Positions 13,170 through 14,786 of a DNA stretch of 14,786 bases are shown here, in pieces. The position numbers and the translations under genes are program-made. Where the stretch lies: assembly GCA_964389475.1 (NCBI GenBank), contig CAYMFD010000097.1:1-14786 (forward strand), given 5' to 3'. Position 1 is the stretch's first letter. Every line of letters starts with the position of its first letter. The notes under the pieces were generated by a model, which saw only the letters and a program-made list of their open reading frames with translations, had not been told where the DNA came from and ran no database searches. This DNA comes from CAYMFD01 sp964389475 (lineage in GTDB: Bacteria; Bacteroidota; Bacteroidia; Chitinophagales; Saprospiraceae).

Positions 13170-14756
13170 TTACAGCTTGACAATGGTAGTGGTATATGTA
13201 GATGCCTCTTGGCGTAGCTGTAGGTGATAGGTGCCGCTCGCTAGCCCATCAATATCTATACGACCCTGCCTAGTAAGATCACCGTCACGGACTATCTTGC
13301 CCTCTACAGTATGGAGTGAGTAGTCCACAACTTGGTCGCCATCTATCACTACCTGTATATGATCGCTTGCAGGATTAGGAAAGACCTCAACAGTCATATC
13401 GCTAAAAACGTCCGTGGTAGACGTAGTAAAGTTTGTCGTGATAACCACCGGGTGCCTGGTAAGGGTCAGGTCGGGATAGTCAGGATTAGTCATCGTACAG
13501 CGGTACGTACCTGCATCATCATTACTATCGATATCTATCGTGATAGACGACGTGGTAAGTCCATCTACACCCGGCCCTTCCCACTCGTATGTCGTACTGG
13601 GGTCTAGGTCTCCAGCCTCAATAGTAATCGTAGTAGCCTCGTTAATATCAAGGGTATCAGGTGCTAGCGTAGGCTGCATACGATTATACCGTACGCTGAT
13701 AGTGGAGTCTAGTATCTCTGTCTGTACGCTTACTAGGTCTTCGAAGTTAAACTGATTATCGAGGAGCTCTAGCCGACCTAGGCCTGTACTGTCTGCAAAT
13801 GGTGTGATGGATGTAAAGTCATTACCGCCAACCTCTATATTAGACACATCATGGAGAAGGTGGGCGGGAAACTCACCCTCGAAGTTGTTATTGGTCAGTC
13901 GCAAGTAGAAATTACCAGCCCCGTCCTCTCCAGGGAATAGTCGAGATGGATCACCTGACAAATCGTTATTGCGAAGGGCCATGGTTCGGAGGCTCAGATT
14001 ATCCGAAAAGTCCAGATCACTAGGTAAGTCGCCTGTGAGGTTGCAGTCATTACATGCGAAAAACGACAAAGCAGGCTTATCATCTAACCATGCTGGAAAT
14101 GCTGCTGCATCCCAATCATTGCCACTAAAGTCTGCTTGACTAAAGTTAGGCCATGACTCAAATATATCGAGAGATCCTGTCAGGTCATTATTACCAATAT
14201 CTACATTACTCAGGGAGTTGTCGCGCCACTGCTCAGGGATAGCCCCCGAGAAAGAGTTACGATTTAAATAAAGCAAGAGTAGACCGTCTGGGATATCTGG
14301 TAATGGGCCAGTAAAATCATTCGCCTGTAGAATCAAGTATTTCAAAGCAGGGAATTGCGTCCAGATATTAGGCACTGTCCCCGACATAGCGTTACTAGAT
14401 ACGCTGAACCTAGTCAGACTAGTCAATGCTGTTAATCCTGCAGGGATACTCCCTGTCATACTACCCGACCTAACCTCGAAAGTAGCTAAGGCATCCAAGC
14501 CCACGATCATCTCAGGGAAGGGACCTACGGGATCTTGATTTATAAGAGACAGCTCGATCACCCGATCATTTCTCACACGGATACCCTCCCACTCCTCGAG
14601 TGGAGCAGATGTCAGCCAGTTCGTGGGGTTACGCCAGTTAGGTCCATCGAGTTGCTCATATACCTGAGTAAGGATGAGGGAGTCAGCTGTACGGTCCTGG
14701 GCTACGATATGCAATGCCAGTAGTAAGCCGATCGATAATAGAAGAGGTCTGATCAT
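13170..14756 (-). CDS. Secreted LRR and Ig-like protein with type IX secretion sorting domain
   Basis: From ATG 14756 the protein has 528 residues and begins with a signal peptide, MIRPLLLSIGLLLALHIVAQ. A TTG at the window edge would add ten residues and is unlikely. An LRR N-cap-like region (LTQVYEQLDGPNWRNPTNWL) precedes about ten irregular plant-type leucine-rich repeats to about residue 350, with motifs such as LTGSLDIFESW and NNNFEGEFPAHLL. Then comes an Ig-like domain with the typical DAGTYRC signature and a C-terminal type A sorting domain (VEVFPNPASDHIQV ... GLASGTYHLQL ... TTTIVKL). The protein should cross the outer membrane through the type IX system and be attached or released, probably for adhesion or ligand binding. 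The kinase pair lies just downstream. Confidence 0.9.
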   Translation of the reverse strand: MIRPLLLSIGLLLALHIVAQDRTADSLILTQVYEQLDGPNWRNPTNWLTSAPLEEWEGIRVRNDRVIELSLINQDPVGPFPEMIVGLDALATFEVRSGSMTGSIPAGLTALTSLTRFSVSSNAMSGTVPNIWTQFPALKYLILQANDFTGPLPDIPDGLLLLYLNRNSFSGAIPEQWRDNSLSNVDIGNNDLTGSLDIFESWPNFSQADFSGNDWDAAAFPAWLDDKPALSFFACNDCNLTGDLPSDLDFSDNLSLRTMALRNNDLSGDPSRLFPGEDGAGNFYLRLTNNNFEGEFPAHLLHDVSNIEVGGNDFTSITPFADSTGLGRLELLDNQFNFEDLVSVQTEILDSTISVRYNRMQPTLAPDTLDINEATTITIEAGDLDPSTTYEWEGPGVDGLTTSSITIDIDSNDDAGTYRCTMTNPDYPDLTLTRHPVVITTNFTTSTTDVFSDMTVEVFPNPASDHIQVVIDGDQVVDYSLHTVEGKIVRDGDLTRQGRIDIDGLASGTYHLQLRQEASTYTTTIVKL

Positions 14757-14786
14757 GAGAGTATGGTTTAATACCCTACAAACCAA

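Overview
The window looks like chromosomal DNA of a Bacteroidota bacterium, probably from the Saprospiria or a related class. This is inferred from four things. There is a secreted leucine-rich-repeat protein with an Ig-like fold and a type IX secretion C-terminal sorting domain. There is a TonB C-terminal-domain protein of the type common in that group (MPRFPGC, FIYQNLFYP, GKQRGKPV). There are TPR histidine kinases of the HisKA_2 type. Clear Shine-Dalgarno sites are absent, while several genes carry boxes resembling the Bacteroidota -7 element TAnnTTTG. No tRNA, rRNA, CRISPR array, transposase or phage gene was seen.

Layout. Bases 1-371 hold no supported gene but contain a GTGA-loop hairpin upstream of the first gene. 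A two-gene plus-strand unit follows (372-2167): a YHYH-domain lipoprotein and an exported protein with a C-terminal membrane anchor. Everything from 2222 onward is on the minus strand. Listed left to right, which is the reverse of transcription, these are: an LRR/TonB-C fusion protein (2222-3034); a hicA-hicB toxin-antitoxin pair (3132-3685) with a palindromic operator inside its promoter; a tight guaA, periplasmic-binding lipoprotein, trmH operon (3813-7328); a 480-bp gene-free stretch full of inverted repeats (7329-7809); a sensory block of REC-LuxR response regulator, two-TM small protein and two paralogous TPR histidine kinases (7810-12923); a possible 41-residue small protein (12988-13113); and the T9SS-exported LRR protein (13170-14756), which is complete if the ATG at 14756 is used.

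How the genes may work together. The two kinases overlap by 11 bases and share a nearly identical phosphoacceptor region but have different TPR sensor halves. This suggests two inputs converging on the single nearby LuxR-type regulator. guaA, the lipoprotein and trmH are joined by overlapping reading frames, so they are probably co-transcribed. HicA and HicB overlap by ATGA, but hicA has no ATG or GTG at the position expected from its family, so expression of the toxin is uncertain.

The most unusual non-coding feature is the 7419-7799 stretch. It holds one complete and one half copy of an imperfect palindromic repeat flanking a 93-base nested stem-loop. Nothing here proves a wholly new system. 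The hicA start, the intergenic structure and the kinase pair are the items most worth a second look.
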